Part shown: in pieces, positions 1 through 7,560 of the stretch
Layout: each line of letters opens with the position of its first letter
How positions within the stretch are numbered: position 1 is the stretch's first letter
Source: Flavobacterium sp. CFS9
GTDB lineage: Bacteria > Bacteroidota > Bacteroidia > Flavobacteriales > Flavobacteriaceae
DNA: 64,000 nucleotides
Direction of reading: 5' to 3'
Assembly (NCBI RefSeq): GCF_041154745.1
Contig: NZ_AP031573.1
Span: 558,001-622,000 of the forward strand
The notes under the pieces: generated by a model
Told to the model about the DNA's origin: nothing
The model's input: the letters and a program-made list of their open reading frames with translations, nothing else
Databases searched by the model: none
Translations under genes and position numbers: made by a program

Positions 1-1
1 G

Positions 2-826
2 GCCAATTTAAACATTTGGGAATCCTTGCGTACCGGTTTGGGTTCTTTACTAAGCCATCCAAATACAATTGGAAGTGTCACTTTTACTTTAGGGAATATA
101 GTGTTGTTCTTTATTATTATCTGGGTTGCACACTTGTTACAAAACTATGTAGCCTACTTTTTTGGAGAAATTGACGATGAGAACGAAGAAACCATCAATA
201 AAAGACAGCATTCTAAATTACTCATCACAAGACTTGTGGTTTTAATAAGCGGTTATCTTTTGGCTGTCGCTGCTTCGGGAATGCCATTAGACAAACTAAG
301 TATTTTACTGGGAGCATTGGGTGTCGGTGTTGGTCTTGGACTTCAGAATGTCGTTAATAATTTCGTTTCGGGCATTATCCTGATTTTTGATAAACCCATT
401 CAGGTTGGAGATGTCATCGACATCAGTTCTGAATCTGGCCGCGTAAAATCAATGGGATTGCGTACCACCAAAATCAATGCGCCAAACGGTGCCGAAATCA
501 TTATCCCGAATGGTAATCTACTCTCGCAAAACATTACCAACTGGACGTATACTGATAATTTTAAACTGGTAGAAATTACCGCTGAGGTTACAGCTGATGT
601 ACTGCCCGAAAAAATCAATTCTATTATTCTAGAGTCACTTGAAGGTATGGCATTGGTCAATACTACAAAAGTTCCTCAGATTTATTACAGTTCTATCTCA
701 GATGGAAAATTCAAATTGCAAATAAAATTCTGGTGCAGCATTTACCGTACTGAAGAAACGATCAGCAATGCGAGACAGGTTCTTTTCAGTAATTTTAAAG
801 AGAAAGGTTTAACGCTGTCAACCTAA
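2..826 (+). CDS. MscS-family mechanosensitive ion channel (5' truncated by window edge)
   Basis: This is the C-terminal part of a small-conductance mechanosensitive channel, an inner-membrane protein that opens under hypo-osmotic stress. The frame is open to the first base of the window, so the true start lies upstream; the TTG at 26 is internal. Visible are two hydrophobic helices, then a Gly/Ala-rich pore helix (GALGVGVGLGLQNVVNNF), the hallmark of MscS TM3. The beta-domain follows (KPIQVGDVIDI, then a PNG pair in IIIPNGNLLSQ), and then the mixed C-terminal domain. The family assignment is firm. The length and the nature of the missing N-terminus cannot be judged. It is convergent with the next gene, and a bidirectional hairpin separates them. 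Confidence 0.9.
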   Translation, partial: ANLNIWESLRTGLGSLLSHPNTIGSVTFTLGNIVLFFIIIWVAHLLQNYVAYFFGEIDDENEETINKRQHSKLLITRLVVLISGYLLAVAASGMPLDKLSILLGALGVGVGLGLQNVVNNFVSGIILIFDKPIQVGDVIDISSESGRVKSMGLRTTKINAPNGAEIIIPNGNLLSQNITNWTYTDNFKLVEITAEVTADVLPEKINSIILESLEGMALVNTTKVPQIYYSSISDGKFKLQIKFWCSIYRTEETISNARQVLFSNFKEKGLTLST

Positions 827-860
827 AGATCATTCGACTTTCAAATTCAAAAGGAATAAA

Positions 861-897
861 AAAACGGAAATGACTTTTTAAAGTTATTTCCGTTTTT
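861..897. terminator. bidirectional intrinsic terminator
   Basis: AAAACGGAAATGACTTT pairs with AAAGTTATTTCCGTTTT with one mismatch. An A run on one side and a T run on the other serve both converging genes. Confidence 0.8.
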
Positions 898-922
898 GTT
901 TTTAATCTTCCGGTGAAGCATT

Positions 923-1930
923 TCACTTATTTACATACTTGTTCAAAATATAACGTGTTACAGGCCGCAACGGACTATTAGTCTCCGGATGTCTGCCGTG
1001 TGCATCAAAAAACTCAACTCCATTTGCCGTCTTGGCATACCATATAATCGCTACTCCGTTTTTATCAAAATAAGTCGTCGTATCGCAAACCTTAATCTTT
1101 TTAAGATTTACAAGCGTTGGATCTAGTATTTCAATATTAGCAGACTTCGCATACCCTTGTATTTTCAAATCACAATCTACCATTTCATAGTGATCTCCTG
1201 ACCACTGCATGCATTCCTTATCTTGAAAAGCGAAATAAGTAATTAAACCTAATAAACACAAAACAGCAACGATACCTATAGCAGTCCTTGGTATTCTAAC
1301 CCCAAGTTTTGAAACAGAATTTCGATTTTTTTCCGCATTTACATTAACAAATGAATTAATTGATGGCTTTATTATTTCAATACCATTTACTTCTTCCTTT
1401 CCGCTTATCTTTTCTTTTTCCTTTCTATCCAGAAATTTCCCCAGAATTCCAGAGTCCGTACTTAGTTCCTTTTGTGAATTCAATACTTCTATTTTTTCTT
1501 CCTCTTCAATCTGGCCTTCCTCTTCAATTGGATCTCCCTCTTCAATTAGATCATCTTCTTTAAATAACGCATGCATTCTAAATTTAATAAAAGGTCTTTC
1601 CCTAAAATCGACCAAAATTGCAGCCATATTTACGGCATCCACATTTGCAGGATCGGTTTCTCCTTTAAAAAAAGTTTCAATGGGTCTGAATTTATCAATT
1701 TGCTTATCAAAGCTGTTCTTTTTGTTCACATCAAAAGCCAGTCCTAACAAAGAACTAAAAACGGTTAAATCATCCTGATTTCTGTTTTGTTGCTGAAATA
1801 ATTCCCAACATAAACTGCGAAGTTTGGCTCTGGTAGGGTTTTCCAAAAAAACAGCATGTTCGCCTTTTTTTTCTGTCTCATATTTCTTTTTAACCGCTTT
1901 TTTATAATCTTCAAAAGTATTGTTTGGCAT
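923..1930 (-). CDS. single-pass membrane protein of unknown function, cassette copy 1
   Basis: I do not recognise a named family. Residues 1-118 form a soluble alpha-helical domain (FEDYKKAVKKKYE, then RAKLRSLCWELF, then DKFRPIETFFKGETDP). This domain is closely matched by the protein encoded at 11782-12399, so the two are paralogues. Residues 126-148 are an acidic low-complexity stretch built from repeated IEEE/IEEGD units. Residues 217-235 are one transmembrane helix, and about 100 residues follow with four Cys, probably periplasmic. The layout (cytosolic domain, one TM, external domain) resembles signal-transducing or anti-sigma-like proteins, but that is only a comparison. It is transcribed away from the lipoprotein/kinase genes from a shared regulatory region. 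The ATG start is supported by the paralogue, which begins at the same point. Confidence 0.7.
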   Translation of the reverse strand: MPNNTFEDYKKAVKKKYETEKKGEHAVFLENPTRAKLRSLCWELFQQQNRNQDDLTVFSSLLGLAFDVNKKNSFDKQIDKFRPIETFFKGETDPANVDAVNMAAILVDFRERPFIKFRMHALFKEDDLIEEGDPIEEEGQIEEEEKIEVLNSQKELSTDSGILGKFLDRKEKEKISGKEEVNGIEIIKPSINSFVNVNAEKNRNSVSKLGVRIPRTAIGIVAVLCLLGLITYFAFQDKECMQWSGDHYEMVDCDLKIQGYAKSANIEILDPTLVNLKKIKVCDTTTYFDKNGVAIIWYAKTANGVEFFDAHGRHPETNSPLRPVTRYILNKYVNK

Positions 1931-1939
1931 GATATCTTA

Positions 1940-2030
1940 GGGTTTTTAAGGATTTCTAAATTGGAATTTCAAGGACTTTTACGGAATTATAAGGACTTTA
2001 AAAAATACATCGGAATTCCCGGAATTCCTT
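1940..2030. promoter_or_regulatory. 10-bp phased GGA-T-tract array upstream of the divergent gene, copy 1
   Basis: GGA followed by A/T-rich sequence recurs at 1950, 1963, 1973, 1983, 1993, 2012 and 2021, with four consecutive units exactly 10 bp apart. The second cassette has a matching array at 12411-12468. Phasing at one helical turn suggests multiple protein sites on one face of the DNA, or intrinsic bending. The periodicity is seen directly; the role is inferred. Confidence 0.5.
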
Positions 2031-2068
2031 GTCAATACAGGCTTACAAGCGTCGTTACTTTGCCTCAG

Positions 2069-2120
2069 AAATTAGTTCCTGTTCGATTTCGCGATTAGAA
2101 CAAATGTACAAAACTAGTTC
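2069..2120. promoter_or_regulatory. paired direct repeats AAAYTAGTTC and minus-strand -7 box, copy 1
   Basis: AAATTAGTTC (2069-2078) and AAACTAGTTC (2111-2120) are 42 bp apart, about four helical turns. The second cassette has the same two decamers at the same 42-bp spacing (12508 and 12550). Between them, 2101-2108 reads TACATTTG on the minus strand, a TAnnTTTG Bacteroidota -7 box suited to the divergent gene. Conserved sequence and spacing suggest regulator sites. Confidence 0.5.
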
Positions 2121-2128
2121 AGTTAAAA

Positions 2129-2206
2129 AAGTGCGGAAAACCGTAAAACGGAGTTTATCCCGGGAAGTATAAATGAAAATTTTACGGCCTACGCACTTCA
2201 CTTCCC
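2129..2206 (+). promoter_or_regulatory. conserved dyad with pseudoknot-like third arm upstream of small lipoprotein, copy 1
   Basis: Two nested stems are visible: AAGTGCG (2129-2135) with CGCACTT (2192-2198), and CCGTAAAA (2141-2148) with TTTTACGG (2180-2187). The loop holds GGGAAGT (2162-2168), complementary to ACTTCCC (2200-2206) just outside the stem, a pseudoknot-type arrangement. The second cassette keeps the architecture with altered but still complementary bases. It may be a structured RNA leader or a DNA operator. An alternative reading is a promoter, because CCGTAAAA is followed after 19 bp by TATAAATG. Confidence 0.55.
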
Positions 2207-2215
2207 ACCAAAATT

Positions 2216-2260
2216 GGCATCGCCATAACAAGATTCAGAAGAGTTCTGAACGGGCATGCC
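2216..2260 (+). promoter_or_regulatory. second conserved hairpin in lipoprotein leader, copy 1
   Basis: An outer stem GGCAT (2216-2220)/ATGCC (2256-2260) encloses an inner stem TTCAGAA (2234-2240)/TTCTGAA (2244-2250). The equivalent hairpin in the second cassette has a completely different inner stem that still pairs, so the fold is conserved rather than the sequence. It ends 26 nt before the lipoprotein ATG, and so probably lies in the 5' UTR. Confidence 0.55.
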
Positions 2261-2286
2261 GCATATAATTTTTAAATCTAAAAACC

Positions 2287-2466
2287 ATGAAAAATTTATA
2301 TTTGATGGGAGCAATTGTGCTTCTTAGTGCCTCTTTATATTCTTGCACCGCTGACGAATACGATACTGCAAAAACGAATGATAAACCTGCAATACCTGCA
2401 TATGCTGACGGACCTGGTGACTTACCAATAGTGGTACCGCCGCCACCGCCGCCACCGGCAAAATAA
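2287..2466 (+). CDS. small proline-tailed lipoprotein, cassette copy 1
   Basis: This is a 59-residue protein. Residues 1-20 are a lipoprotein signal (hydrophobic run ending SLYSC, so Cys20 would be the lipidated residue). A short acidic segment (TADEYDT), the motif ADGPGD and a C-terminal run of seven prolines follow. The small protein at 12733-12915 shares DEYxT, ADGPGD and the proline tail at the same positions and also sits directly before a sensor kinase. The pairing of gene and kinase in both cassettes suggests that this envelope peptide is a partner, ligand or cofactor of the kinase. That is inference from context; no known family is recognised. About 58 bp separate it from the kinase. 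Confidence 0.75.
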   Translation: MKNLYLMGAIVLLSASLYSCTADEYDTAKTNDKPAIPAYADGPGDLPIVVPPPPPPPAK

Positions 2467-2508
2467 TGACAAATTAAAATATCTAATTTACAATTAATTA
2501 GTATTTTC

Positions 2509-2538
2509 GGGGAAAGTAACTTTTATGGTACGATCCCC
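2509..2538 (+). promoter_or_regulatory. hairpin spanning the kinase start codon, copy 1
   Basis: GGGGA (2509-2513) can pair with TCCCC (2534-2538), and the kinase ATG (2525) lies in the loop. A T run follows directly. The second cassette conserves both arms and the T run (12955-12985). It may reduce kinase expression relative to the lipoprotein by partial termination or by masking the start; the stem is only 5 bp. Confidence 0.35.
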
Positions 2539-4228
2539 TTTTTTTTGTTTTATATTTTTCCTCTTTCTTCTTTCCTGTCAAGAGAAAAACATCAATGCTG
2601 TTGATACCTCATCCATCAGAAAAGAAGCCATAGATTATCTTAATAAAGGAATGGTTAGTTTTCAAAACAAAAACTTTAATACGGCATTCTATCAATTTAA
2701 CAAAGCAAAAATTGCCTCCGAAGCTTTAAAAGATAGTGCCAATGTCGTATACAACCTTATTCAAATGGCTTATATACAACAAATTAATGGAGATTATTAT
2801 GGAAGCAAAGAAACGCTGACCGAAGCTTTACCCTATATTAAAAAGAAAGATGTCTACAGTGCTTCTATTAACAACTTTTTCGGAATTGCAGATAAAGAGC
2901 TTTCGCTTTATAATGATGCTATTTTTTATTATCAGGCGGCCTTAAAAGATTGTACGGATGATAGCTGCAAACAGTCTCCTTTAAATAATATTGCAGTCGT
3001 TTATATTCAACAGAAAAAATACGATAAAGCGATCCAAATTTTAGAGCCTTTACTCCAAAATGAAACACTGGGCAAAGATCTTGTCAAAAAAGCCGGTATT
3101 CTGGATAATCTTGGTTTTGCCTATTTTAAAAAAGGAATGACTGAAAAAGGAATTTTGTTTGTAAATGAAGCATTTGAACTTAGAAAACAAAATAATGATC
3201 TCTACAGGAGTATTGAAAGTAATTTACATCTGGCCGAAATCTACGCTAAAACGGCACCCGAAAAATCAAATCAGCATGCTCAGGCAGCATATCAGCTCGC
3301 TACACATTTCAATAGTGTTGATGAACGTTTAAGGGCTTTATCCTTTTTGATCTCCAATAATTCAGGAATTAAAAACACACAATATGCCCAAAAGTTCATT
3401 TTCTTAAACGACAGTATCATAAAAATTCGGAACAACTTTAAGAATAAGTTTGCCAAAATTAAATACGACTCTAAAAAAGAAAAAGATGAAAATCAGAAAC
3501 TACGCTTAGAAAAAGCCGAAAACTTACTGTCGCTCCAGGAAGCCAAATACCAACGTTTGTTTTTTATGCTTGGAATGATCGTTCTATTGCTTTCCTTATT
3601 GTATTTGAGAAAGTTTTATCAAAACAGAAATCGAATCGGAAAAATAACAGCGGCATACGATACCGAAACCCGAATTGCCAAAGACATTCACGATGAGTTG
3701 GCAAATGATGTTTTTAATACTATCACTTTTACGCAAACACAACCTTTGGAAAGTGCCAATGTAAAAGAAAATCTAATCCAAAAATTAGATCAGATCTACA
3801 ATAGAGTACGCGGAATTTCGAGGGAAAATAATGAAATTGATACTAAAGTAAATTACGCTGTTAACTTAAAAGAAATGCTTTCCACCTATAACAGCCCCAG
3901 TACCAATGTCATTATTAATAATATTGAAAAAATAAACTGGGATTTGGTTGACGATATCAAAAAGGTTGCTGTGCATAGGGTTTTGCAGGAATTAATGGTC
4001 AATATGAAAAAGCACAGCGAGGCATCAGTAGTCGTTTTGAAATTTGAAAATAATAACAACAAAATACTTATTGAATACTCTGACAATGGTAAAGGCTGCG
4101 AAAAAGACAAAATAATTAAAAATGGACTTCAAAATATGGAAAACCGTATTCTGGCCACAAAAGGAACTATTACTTTTGACACTGAGCCACATAAAGGTTT
4201 TAAAGTAAAAATAACATTGACTAAATAA
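2525..4228 (+). CDS. TPR-containing sensor histidine kinase, cassette copy 1
   Basis: This is a membrane sensor kinase of the two-component type. The N-terminus is a lipoprotein-like signal (LFLLSC, Cys18). Residues 30-300 are tetratricopeptide-like helical repeats, probably in the periplasm, followed by a charged coiled coil and one TM helix at about 345-361. The kinase part has a DesK/NarX-type H-box with the phospho-acceptor His389 (RIAKDIHDELANDV). It also has an N-box (ELMVNMKKH, Asn493), a G1 box (DNGKG, Asp520) and a G2 box (NGLQNM). It is followed after 7 bp by the response regulator gene. A full-length paralogue is encoded at 12972-14681. The family is firm; the signal sensed is unknown, and the upstream small lipoprotein is a candidate partner. 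Confidence 0.88.
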   Translation: MVRSPFFCFIFFLFLLSCQEKNINAVDTSSIRKEAIDYLNKGMVSFQNKNFNTAFYQFNKAKIASEALKDSANVVYNLIQMAYIQQINGDYYGSKETLTEALPYIKKKDVYSASINNFFGIADKELSLYNDAIFYYQAALKDCTDDSCKQSPLNNIAVVYIQQKKYDKAIQILEPLLQNETLGKDLVKKAGILDNLGFAYFKKGMTEKGILFVNEAFELRKQNNDLYRSIESNLHLAEIYAKTAPEKSNQHAQAAYQLATHFNSVDERLRALSFLISNNSGIKNTQYAQKFIFLNDSIIKIRNNFKNKFAKIKYDSKKEKDENQKLRLEKAENLLSLQEAKYQRLFFMLGMIVLLLSLLYLRKFYQNRNRIGKITAAYDTETRIAKDIHDELANDVFNTITFTQTQPLESANVKENLIQKLDQIYNRVRGISRENNEIDTKVNYAVNLKEMLSTYNSPSTNVIINNIEKINWDLVDDIKKVAVHRVLQELMVNMKKHSEASVVVLKFENNNNKILIEYSDNGKGCEKDKIIKNGLQNMENRILATKGTITFDTEPHKGFKVKITLTK

Positions 4229-4235
4229 ATAACTT

Positions 4236-4904
4236 ATGTTTAAAAAAGTACTAGTTGCCGAAGATCTTGATACTATGAATTTAGGAATTGAACAAGTCCT
4301 GAAGGATTTAAATATCAATCATTTTCAACAATCAAAATATTGTGATGAAGCCTTTCTCAAAATACGGAGAGCAATTCAGGATGATGAGCCTTATGACTTG
4401 TTAATTAGTGATCTTTCTTTCAAGACAGATCATCGCGAAGTAAAAATTGCTAACGGAGATGAACTCGTTCAAAAAGTACGTGAATTACAACCCAATATTA
4501 AAATCATTGCTTATTCGGTCGAAGATAAAAGTTACCGCATCAAATCACTTTTTGAAGATGCCAAAGTAGACGCTTTTGTATTAAAAGGTCTCAACAGCAT
4601 CCAGGAATTGAAAAAAGCGATACACCTTATTTTTACTTCAGATCAAAAGTTTATTTCGCCTGAGGTTGCTTCTGCACTTCAGGAAAAAAATAATTTCGAA
4701 ATCGATGATTTAGACATACTCATTCTAAAACATTTATCGCTCGGAACTCTTCAGGATGATATCATAGAAACGTTTAAAGAAATGGGGGTGAAACCTAACA
4801 GTAAAAGTGCTATCGAAAAAAGAATTTCGAAACTGAAAGATTTTTTCAAAGCCAATAACACAATTCATTTGGTTACCATCACCAAAGACATGGGAATCAT
4901 TTAA
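4236..4904 (+). CDS. response regulator with C-terminal LuxR-like helix-turn-helix
   Basis: This is the cognate partner of the upstream kinase, 7 bp away. Residues 1-125 form a receiver domain. The acidic pocket is at E9/D10, the probable phospho-acceptor is Asp59 (LLISDLSF), a Ser stands at the usual Thr/Ser switch position (AYSVED), and the conserved Lys is 117 (VLKG). Residues 155-215 are a divergent GerE/LuxR-type helix-turn-helix (ILKHLSLGTLQDDII, then SAIEKRISKLKDFF). It probably binds DNA as a dimer. No second regulator gene accompanies the paralogous kinase at 12972, so this protein may serve both kinases; that is inference. Candidate targets are the shared repeats upstream of both cassettes. 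A strong terminator follows. Confidence 0.85.
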   Translation: MFKKVLVAEDLDTMNLGIEQVLKDLNINHFQQSKYCDEAFLKIRRAIQDDEPYDLLISDLSFKTDHREVKIANGDELVQKVRELQPNIKIIAYSVEDKSYRIKSLFEDAKVDAFVLKGLNSIQELKKAIHLIFTSDQKFISPEVASALQEKNNFEIDDLDILILKHLSLGTLQDDIIETFKEMGVKPNSKSAIEKRISKLKDFFKANNTIHLVTITKDMGII

Positions 4905-4927
4905 AAACACTTGATTCCTAACCTTTT

Positions 4928-4953
4928 AAAAGCTCCTTCGGGGGCTTTTTTTA
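4928..4953 (+). terminator. intrinsic terminator with TTCG tetraloop
   Basis: AGCTCC (4931-4936) pairs with GGGGCT (4941-4946) around a TTCG loop, followed by a run of seven T. It ends the kinase/regulator transcript. Confidence 0.9.
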
Positions 4954-4968
4954 TTGCCTGAAGATAAA

Positions 4969-5024
4969 TTTTACGGATTATGGATTTCCGTAAAATACTG
5001 TTTTTGATTGGTTTTACTTTTGAA
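4969..5024 (+). promoter_or_regulatory. regulated promoter with TTTTACGGA/TCCGTAAAA dyad (accessory operon 1)
   Basis: TTTTACGGA (4969-4977) and TCCGTAAAA (4987-4995) form an inverted repeat. CCGTAAAA is followed after exactly 19 bp by TACTTTTG (5015-5022), a TAnnTTTG -7 box, so it occupies the place of the usual -33 TTTG. The stretch 4976-5024 is almost identical to 8552-8600 before the nuclease gene. This suggests co-regulation by one activator. Confidence 0.6.
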
Positions 5025-5062
5025 ATATTAAACATTAGTACTCATTAAAAACCTTTAAAATC

Positions 5063-5269
5063 ATGAAAAATTATTACGTTAACAACACCGCTCAGTCAAA
5101 CGGAGATCATGAAGTTCACACAGCTGATTGCCGTTATTTTAAAAGTATTGTCAGTAAAAAATACTTAGGCCAATTTTCTTCCTGCAAACCTGCTGTAGAA
5201 GAAGCAAAAAAAACATATTCAAAATCCAATGGCTGTAAAACGTGTGCTGAAGAGTGCCACCAAAGCTAA
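5063..5269 (+). CDS. small Cys-rich protein of unknown function
   Basis: This is a 68-residue protein without a signal peptide. It has Cys at 23, 41, 58, 61 and 65 and His at 19 and 66. The pattern HTADCRYF, then SSCKPAVEEAKK, then GCKTCAEECH suggests a small metal-binding fold. It loosely recalls the Ada-type zinc domain also suggested by the peptide at 9691-9900. It is the first gene after a well-defined promoter, and the next gene starts 6 bp after its stop, so it belongs to the operon running to 8460. The family is conserved-looking, but I cannot name a function. Confidence 0.7.
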   Translation: MKNYYVNNTAQSNGDHEVHTADCRYFKSIVSKKYLGQFSSCKPAVEEAKKTYSKSNGCKTCAEECHQS

Positions 5270-5275
5270 CGAACC

Positions 5276-5506
5276 ATGGGCTTTCGATTTCAAAAAAGGA
5301 TAAAACTTGGAGGAGGTTTAGGTTTAAACCTCAGCAAATCCGGAATTTCTCCAAGTTTAAAAACAAAAATGGGAACCTTTAGCAGAAACGGTTATTCTGT
5401 GAAGACCGGAATATCAGGACTACGATATCAAAATAGCGGATGCATTACCCTAATTGCATTTACAGGAATTATATCATTTTTAATTTTTACCATAAAACAT
5501 TTATAA
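5276..5506 (+). CDS. DUF4236 family protein
   Basis: This is a 76-residue protein. The opening MGFRFQKRIKLGGGLGLN, followed by SKSGIS, is the signature of DUF4236, a small domain of unknown function found in many bacteria and phages. A C-terminal hydrophobic helix (about 58-73) suggests membrane attachment. It is the second gene of the operon and its stop is 2 bp before the next ATG, so the two are probably translationally coupled. The family is recognised by motif; the role is unknown. Confidence 0.75.
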   Translation: MGFRFQKRIKLGGGLGLNLSKSGISPSLKTKMGTFSRNGYSVKTGISGLRYQNSGCITLIAFTGIISFLIFTIKHL

Positions 5507-5508
5507 TC

Positions 5509-5874
5509 ATGGGGTACAGAAAAGGCTACTTTAAAAAAGACGGCACATATGTCCAGGCACATTTCACCAATACAAGATCAAAATCTTACTCAAAAAAGAA
5601 TAAAGGATGTATGTTAATATTACTTATGTCAATGACATTTGGATTAGCTGCCTCCTGTTCAGAATCATCGGAATCATCGGAATCATCAGAGCCATTGGAA
5701 TCATCGAATTTACCAGGTACAACCGGAAATTCCTCAAACTCAAACTGTCCTACTAAAACTTGTGCTGATTTTGAAACTTGGGCACAAGCTCAGGCTGCTT
5801 ATGAAAGCAACAGAAACTGTTACAAAAACCTCGATAGGGACGGCAATGGTAAAGCTTGCGAATCTTTAAAATAA
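5509..5874 (+). CDS. membrane-anchored protein with excalibur calcium-binding domain
   Basis: This is a 121-residue protein. An N-terminal basic segment (GYRKGYFKKDGTYVQAHF) is followed by a hydrophobic helix at about 34-50 ending in Cys50. Then comes a Ser/Glu-rich linker with repeated ESS units. The C-terminal domain (about 85-118) reads CADFETWAQAQAAY and then LDRDGNGKACESL. This is the excalibur motif, a short extracellular domain with a DxDxNGxxCE calcium-binding-like loop. The ATG at 5509 was chosen over an in-frame start at 5440, which would overlap the previous gene and lies inside it. The protein probably faces the periplasm or the surface. It has the third position in the operon. 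Confidence 0.75.
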   Translation: MGYRKGYFKKDGTYVQAHFTNTRSKSYSKKNKGCMLILLMSMTFGLAASCSESSESSESSEPLESSNLPGTTGNSSNSNCPTKTCADFETWAQAQAAYESNRNCYKNLDRDGNGKACESLK

Positions 5875-5887
5875 ACAACGATAAACA

Positions 5888-6283
5888 ATGATAACATTAG
5901 AACTTAAAAGCCACTTTTTGAGATTGTATCAAATGGCATTATCCGACGATCAGTTTAACGTATTAGAACTGCAAATGTTATATCACTTCGCAGACGAACG
6001 CGGAATTCCCAGAGAGGAATTGGACAAACTTTTCTTAAATCCAATCAGTACAGAATTAATTGTTCCTGAAGAAGTAAACACAAGAATAGAATATCTGTAT
6101 GATTTTACAAGAATCATTTGGGCTGATGGAAAAATTACTGAAGACGAGCTCAATATGCTCAAAAAATATTGCCGAAAATTTAATTTTCAGGATGAAAACA
6201 TTAACGAACTCTCCGATTATCTCATTGATTGTGTACAAAAAAACATCGGAAAACAAGAAATTATTAATCAGCTAAATTCCTAA
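5888..6283 (+). CDS. TerB-like protein
   Basis: This is a 131-residue all-helical protein. Two internally similar halves carry the acidic motifs of the tellurite-resistance TerB fold: SDDQFNVLELQMLYHFA and IIWADGKITEDELNML. TerB-like domains bind divalent metal at the membrane surface and often occur with von Willebrand A proteins in ter-type stress and defence gene clusters. Here a vWA-like lipoprotein lies two genes downstream, which agrees with that association. The stop is 3 bp before the next ATG. The fold is fairly sure; the role in this operon is not known. Confidence 0.65.
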   Translation: MITLELKSHFLRLYQMALSDDQFNVLELQMLYHFADERGIPREELDKLFLNPISTELIVPEEVNTRIEYLYDFTRIIWADGKITEDELNMLKKYCRKFNFQDENINELSDYLIDCVQKNIGKQEIINQLNS

Positions 6284-6286
6284 CTA

Positions 6287-7555
6287 ATGAAATCACTTAC
6301 ACAACTATTTAGTTTAAAAAAAGCAGACGATACTCAAACGAATACTCTTGAGGAAAATGAAAATGATCGCGAGCAAATTAGAATAACGTATTATCAAAGC
6401 GGGTTTGCGGCCTCAATAAAAGCAACGGGGAAACCAATTGTTCTCAAAGCCTGTTTACAAAATTTGTATATGAGTTTTGAAGACCAGTGCCGAAAACAAA
6501 AACTGGAGCAAGACCGATTAAAGCAGCCGTACAAAGAAGAACAGGAAAAAAACAGAACCGAACTAAAAAAGTCGGAAGCGGCCATTGGCATTTATGAAAA
6601 AAAAGAACAGGATATCAATGATGAAATCGATCAGATAAAAGAGGAAATAATCGAAGTAAAACGCAACCCGGATAAATACGGAATTGAAGATGGAAAAGGC
6701 CTTAAAGCCCAATTCTATATTGGTTTGTTTCTATTACTTCCAATTACACTTTATGTACTCGTATTCTATATTTCGGCATCCTACTCAGCTTTTTTCAAAG
6801 AGTTTTCAAATGATAGTCTCACAGCTGCTATTTTTGATGCAAACGCTTTAACCAATTCTTTTGAAGCAAGCTGGCTCGAAGGTGTTTTGGTCATTACTAT
6901 TCCCTTTGTTTTTATGGGATTAGGATATGTAATTCATATGATACAAAAAGGAAAAGGGATAAAAAACATCTTAAGAATGATCGCTTTATTTGTCACCACC
7001 TTTTTATTTGATGCCTTATTGGCCTATCAGATTGAGAAGAAAATATATGAATTTAATAAAACTACAGATTCCGCTCCTTACAACCTGAACATTGCATTAG
7101 GTGAAGCAGAATTCTGGATGATCATCTTTGCCGGATTTGTGGTATACATCATTTGGGGCCTTGTTTTTGATTTTGTCATGAAAGAATTTGAAAACATTGA
7201 TAAAATCAGAGCTTTCATCAGAGGTAAAAAAGAGAACCTTCTCGATTTAGACAAACTTAAAACTGAATATCTGAACAAAATCAATGATTTCAGACAACAG
7301 ATCGTTACCATTAACGGAAAAATTTCAGAGTTACAATCTAAAATAGATGGTTTTGTATTTCCAGTAAAAGAATATCTTCATTATCATCATCAATACAAAG
7401 AAGGATGGTTTCAGGCTATTAGTACTGAAATAGCACTTCCCTACAACGAAAAAAGTGAGTTATTACAGAACTGTGAACTTTCCTCTGAAGAACACTTAAA
7501 CAGATTAAACTTAGTTGATCCTGATTTTCAACAATTAGTCTATTCTAAAAACTAA
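6287..7555 (+). CDS. four-helix membrane protein with long coiled coils, unknown function
   Basis: This is a 422-residue protein with no family recognised. A charged N-terminal domain is followed by a coiled coil at about 64-128. Four transmembrane helices lie at about 143-164, 198-219, 228-247 and 276-297. A second coiled coil at about 300-365 and a C-terminal domain follow. Both ends are probably cytoplasmic. It stands between a TerB-like gene and a vWA-like lipoprotein gene, with spacings of 3 and 5 bp, so the three are almost certainly made together and may form one envelope-spanning complex. It would be the natural membrane core of such a complex; this is inference from gene order and topology. 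Confidence 0.7.
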   Translation: MKSLTQLFSLKKADDTQTNTLEENENDREQIRITYYQSGFAASIKATGKPIVLKACLQNLYMSFEDQCRKQKLEQDRLKQPYKEEQEKNRTELKKSEAAIGIYEKKEQDINDEIDQIKEEIIEVKRNPDKYGIEDGKGLKAQFYIGLFLLLPITLYVLVFYISASYSAFFKEFSNDSLTAAIFDANALTNSFEASWLEGVLVITIPFVFMGLGYVIHMIQKGKGIKNILRMIALFVTTFLFDALLAYQIEKKIYEFNKTTDSAPYNLNIALGEAEFWMIIFAGFVVYIIWGLVFDFVMKEFENIDKIRAFIRGKKENLLDLDKLKTEYLNKINDFRQQIVTINGKISELQSKIDGFVFPVKEYLHYHHQYKEGWFQAISTEIALPYNEKSELLQNCELSSEEHLNRLNLVDPDFQQLVYSKN

Positions 7556-7560
7556 TAACG

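Noticed and set aside
1856..2098. 80-codon plus-strand reading frame crossing the first cassette promoter
   Set aside because: It overlaps the divergent gene and the phased repeat array, which are conserved as non-coding features in copy 2.
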